A stretch of DNA of 64,000 nt from Hypericum androsaemum (taxonomy: Eukaryota > Streptophyta > Magnoliopsida > Malpighiales > Hypericaceae), in the NCBI GenBank assembly GCA_963995505.1, contig OZ023198.1, forward strand, positions 744,001-808,000. Direction: 5' to 3'. This document shows, one piece after another, positions 61,076-64,000 of the stretch. The translations under genes were made by a program, and so were the position numbers. Each line of letters opens with the position of its first letter. Positions within the stretch are counted from its first letter, which is position 1. The notes under the pieces are model-generated. The model did no database searches and had not been told where the DNA came from. It saw nothing but the letters and a program-made list of their open reading frames with translations.

Positions 61076-61854
61076 AACTCTTCCTTCCACTTCCTCTGCC
61101 AACCATTCTCTCTCTTTTTTTCTCCTGTTCTATGAATCCCTATTTTCCTTCGGTCCTCAACCTTTAGTCCTCAAACTTCAATCATCCTCTCTTCGTCCTT
61201 TCTGTACACGGCTCATGTGCGTAATAACTTTCAACATCTTGATAGAGATTTGAGGACTCTGCTATACTAATTCCATGGCGTTGGATTTTTAATTAGAATT
61301 GAGATTTGTCAATAAAACATATCAGTTCGAATATTCATTTTGTTTTTTTTCCAAGAGGGCTACTCGATCTATTGAGAATTATTTTGCAGTACTAGGTCTC
61401 TGCATATTATGAACAGATTTATCTTCAAGAGTTTGGTACAAGGAAAATAAAAAAAAACTGGTGTTTATTTTTTTACTTTCCTCATTTTGGTCGCAGGAAA
61501 CAAAACAAGAACTTGGTTTCTAACTATTTTCATTTTGGTTTTGGTTTTGGTTTCGGCCGAGGAAATGCCTTTTTGATTCATTTTCTAGTTGACCCGGGTC
61601 AAAACTATCTGGTCATACCAGATTTTGGGCGGTCCGACCATTCCCGTGGGTTTTATAAAAACTTGACCCGAAATTACTAACGGGTGGTAGTCCGACCGGT
61701 CCAACCACCAGTCAGACCACAAGTTTTAAAATATTGCGTATAAATACTAAAAAATGACTCGCTTTCTTAAGCGTCGGACCACATTTTTTAAAACTATGAA
61801 TATTAAACAAAATAATCAAATTTCTTATTGGTAAGGTCGACAAAATAAAACTAA
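60050..61854. other. Upstream region of the JmjC gene with dispersed repeats and a CT microsatellite
   Basis: The block CCAGATTTTGGGCGGTC with flanking GACCGG-type words occurs at about 60785 and about 61618, and both copies end near a TTTTAAAATA-like tail, so they look like two relics of one dispersed element. A (CT)n run of about 30 bp lies at about 61045-61074. No open frame with a domain. Confidence 0.45.
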
Positions 61855-63147
61855 GGATAAATTACTTCCTAGTCCATGGTATTTGGTCATCCTTCCCTTA
61901 AGGTCTCTGCATTTCTAAAATTTATGCTGACGTTCCCCGTCTTTAGTTTTAGAAACTCTCGGGTCTCTGGCTGACGTCATGATTTCTTTTTTTCATTTTT
62001 GGTCATAGAAATGACCAAACTACCCTTAAACAAAAAATAAAAAATTTACCTTCTTCAACCTTTGACAAAAAATACCAACAACCAATAACCAACCTAAAAA
62101 TAAAATCAAACTAACCATAATAAATAACACAACCAATAATATCAAGAAGAACAAAAATAAAATATTCAAAAAATATGTAAGACCACAAACCAAACAGACA
62201 AAAAAAAAACCAATTCTCTTCCTTCCTCTTCACCTTCACCTTCTCTCTCCTCCTCATCTATGCTGCCTCTCCCGAAAGAACCAGACCGTCACTCGTGTAG
62301 TCCAGTTCTTCGACGAGTGGGTGAACGGGAATGAACAGAGACGAGTCGGGTTCTTTGGTCTTCGACATCTCAGTCTTTGGCCCCAACAGCAATGAGTCAA
62401 GTGGATTGGGTTTGTGTTGTGGCCTTGAACGATCTTCACAGGCCGTCGGTAGTCGTCATCGTGGACGACAACGCGTTCGTTGGTGGTAGGGAAGAAGAGA
62501 GGTGAGGGAGAACCCTCTCAGTTGAAAATCAGGGTTCATCCCTGATTTGAGAATTTAAACCTCCAGACCAACTAATTCAATTAAAACTTTGAAGATAGGT
62601 CCTGAGAGATGAACATTCCGAGAGACAAACTCCAATTTAGTTTCAAACACGCTAATTAAATTAAAACTGAGGAAACAAAGATCAAACTCCTGTGCGTTCT
62701 TCGTAAAAAGAAAATAAATAAAAAATGAAAAAAGCAAAAAAATCCCAAACCTGAAACCGTGTCTTCGTGATCATCGCCAAGCACAGAAATCACCATAGCA
62801 ATAGAGGGCAGTTTAAACATCTAGGTTTCTAGATTTTGATCTCAGTTTTTAAATTTTGATCTGAGTTTTTTTTTGTCGTTCTTAATTGTGTTCTTAATTT
62901 TGGTTAGTTTGATCTTATTTTTGGGTTAGTTTTTTGTTGTTGGTAGGTCAAAGGTTGAAGAAGTTAATTTTTTTATTTTTTGTTTAAGGATATTTTGGTC
63001 ATTTCTATGACCAAAAATGAAAAAAAAAGACGATGACGTCAGCCAGGGACCCAAGAGTTTGTAAAACCAAATACGGGAGACGTCAACATAGATTTTAGAA
63101 ATGCAGGGACCCTAGGGGGAGGATGACCAAATACCAGTAATTTACCC
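61855..63147. mobile_element. Mutator-like TIR element 4 between the JmjC gene and the next gene
   Basis: TIRs of about 260 bp begin GGATAAATTACT on the left and GGGTAAATTACTGG on the opposite strand at the right. They share GGTCATAGAAATGACCAAA-type blocks. A perfect 9-bp target duplication TAAAACTAA lies at 61846-61854 and 63148-63156. The GC-rich core (about 62240-62530) has short frames on both strands. No transposase. The TIR sequence differs from elements 1-3, so this is a separate family. Confidence 0.93.
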
Positions 63148-63317
63148 TAAAACTAATTATGGGCCGAATGAACCCACCAAGGCCAGCCCACATGGCATTC
63201 CCACCGGGAAAAAGAGAGAAGAAACTAAAAAGAAACAAGCGGGCTTAGAAAGTGAAAAAACACTCGTTCAAAATCACAACGAGCGAGCGGTAGCACACAC
63301 CCACTCTCCACCGCGGA

Positions 63318-63602
63318 ATGGAGACGCTACCGTCACCGTCACGGACGCTAAGCGAGGGGGAGATGGCGACGGCGCTCGAGAAGATGGACGCCTTGACGGC
63401 GTCGTTCTGCAAGTCCCTCGACGCCGTCAAGGCTAAGGAGCAGGAGGCCGCGCTACTCCGAGGTAACCGCCCCCTTCTGTCACTAACTCCCAAGGGTTTG
63501 GGCGGGAAAATGTGTCTGATTTCTAGGGTTTTGCAGGGAGACTGCCCAAGTTGGAATCTTCCCTGAGAGAAGCCGAGGACGACTTCGTTAGAGTAATTAG
63601 AG
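63318..63602 (+). CDS. Unidentified gene, first two exons (partial at right edge)
   Basis: Exon 1 (63318-63462) starts METLPSPSRTLSEGEMATAL and exon 2 (63537-63602) joins in phase as RG-RLPKLESSLREAEDDFVRVIR, ending at a GTCGGT donor. The peptide is charged, Ala/Lys/Glu-rich and helical, likely coiled coil. Upstream, 63280-63317 is GC-rich with no clear TATA box. The gene continues outside the window. I do not recognise the family. Confidence 0.7.
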
Positions 63603-64000
63603 GTCGGTGCCCCCCAATTCCGCTTCCAAAGTTAGGGTCTCTGTGATTGTTTTTTTTTTCAAAAAAAAAAGTTTGTTTCCTTGGAGCTGGGCGATTTGTT
63701 GGTCTCCCAACTCGCTTCGATGTTTCAATTTCTTCCTTGCTTTTGTGAGGATTCTTTTGGCTTTTGCCTTTAGCTGAATGTATTGAGATGTTTCTATGCG
63801 ACTGGGGAAGGAAGCTAGATAGTTGTGAGGTCCCTTTTCGCGTTTAGTTTGTGGTCGTGTATATCATAATGCTGAATGAATCGGTGTCTCGGTTTAGGCT
63901 GTGTCCCGGTGATTGCTTTCTAACCGCACTGGTTGTTGTTGTTATGGCTTCAAATAATGATTGCAAAATTTAATGTTTGGTTACACTCTGTCATCTGGGA

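Noticed and set aside
1..64000. CRISPR arrays, bacterial operons or phage genes
   Set aside because: The window is plant nuclear DNA with introns; the short tandem repeats lack the regular repeat-spacer pattern.

Overview
The window is nuclear DNA of a flowering plant, most likely a eudicot. The genes have short GT-AG introns in AT-rich DNA, and several encode plant-type proteins (a MOS1-type BAT2-like protein, a SOUL protein, a plant UBX-domain protein, an MBD protein). The gaps are filled with LTR retrotransposons, LINE ends, tRNA-derived SINEs and Mutator-like TIR elements. The species cannot be named from this window.

Layout: 1-2340 holds the 3' end of a LINE and an old Ty1-copia relic. 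2362-3352 is a Mutator-like element with a 9-bp target duplication. 3945-6792 (-) is a gene for a predicted plastid multi-pass membrane protein, with a SINE in its first intron. 7225-8184 is a second Mutator-like element. 8892-17069 (-) is a MOS1-type gene of 13 inferred exons, in which one exon-intron block is present three times in tandem. 17874-19373 (-) is a two-exon SOUL heme-binding-type gene. 19560-23060 is intergenic, with a hairpin, an LTR-like repeat and a LINE tail. 23067-31661 is a complete Ty1-copia element (-) with almost identical LTRs and an uninterrupted 1391-codon gag-pol frame. 32948-34983 (-) is a four-exon UBX-domain gene. 36770-36993 is an unrecognised exon-like frame. 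37929-45685 is an older non-autonomous LTR element (-) that contains a third Mutator-like element and a deleted Ty1-copia element. It sits inside a degenerate repeat array (37020-46860). 47200-54470 contains an MBD-type gene (49853-51841, -) surrounded by segmental duplications, one of them a 1.2-kb tandem pair. 54500-55930 is a copia relic. 56603-60037 (-) is a nine-exon JmjC oxygenase gene. 61855-63147 is a fourth Mutator-like element with a perfect 9-bp target duplication. A (+) gene starts at 63318 and runs off the right edge.

The host genes are unrelated single-copy-type genes and form no operon or cluster. Two (MOS1-type, JmjC) have chromatin or gene-expression roles in their families, and one (MBD) is a candidate methyl-DNA reader. 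The other theme is successive mobile-element insertion, which LTR divergence puts in relative order: host LTR element (about 8% by hand count), then the nested copia (about 4-5%), then the complete copia (one difference seen in 470 bp).

I found no tRNA or rRNA gene and no CRISPR array. The most unusual features are the in-frame triplication inside the MOS1-type gene, the family of Mutator-like elements with GC-rich cores, and the long ORF-containing leader of the young copia element.
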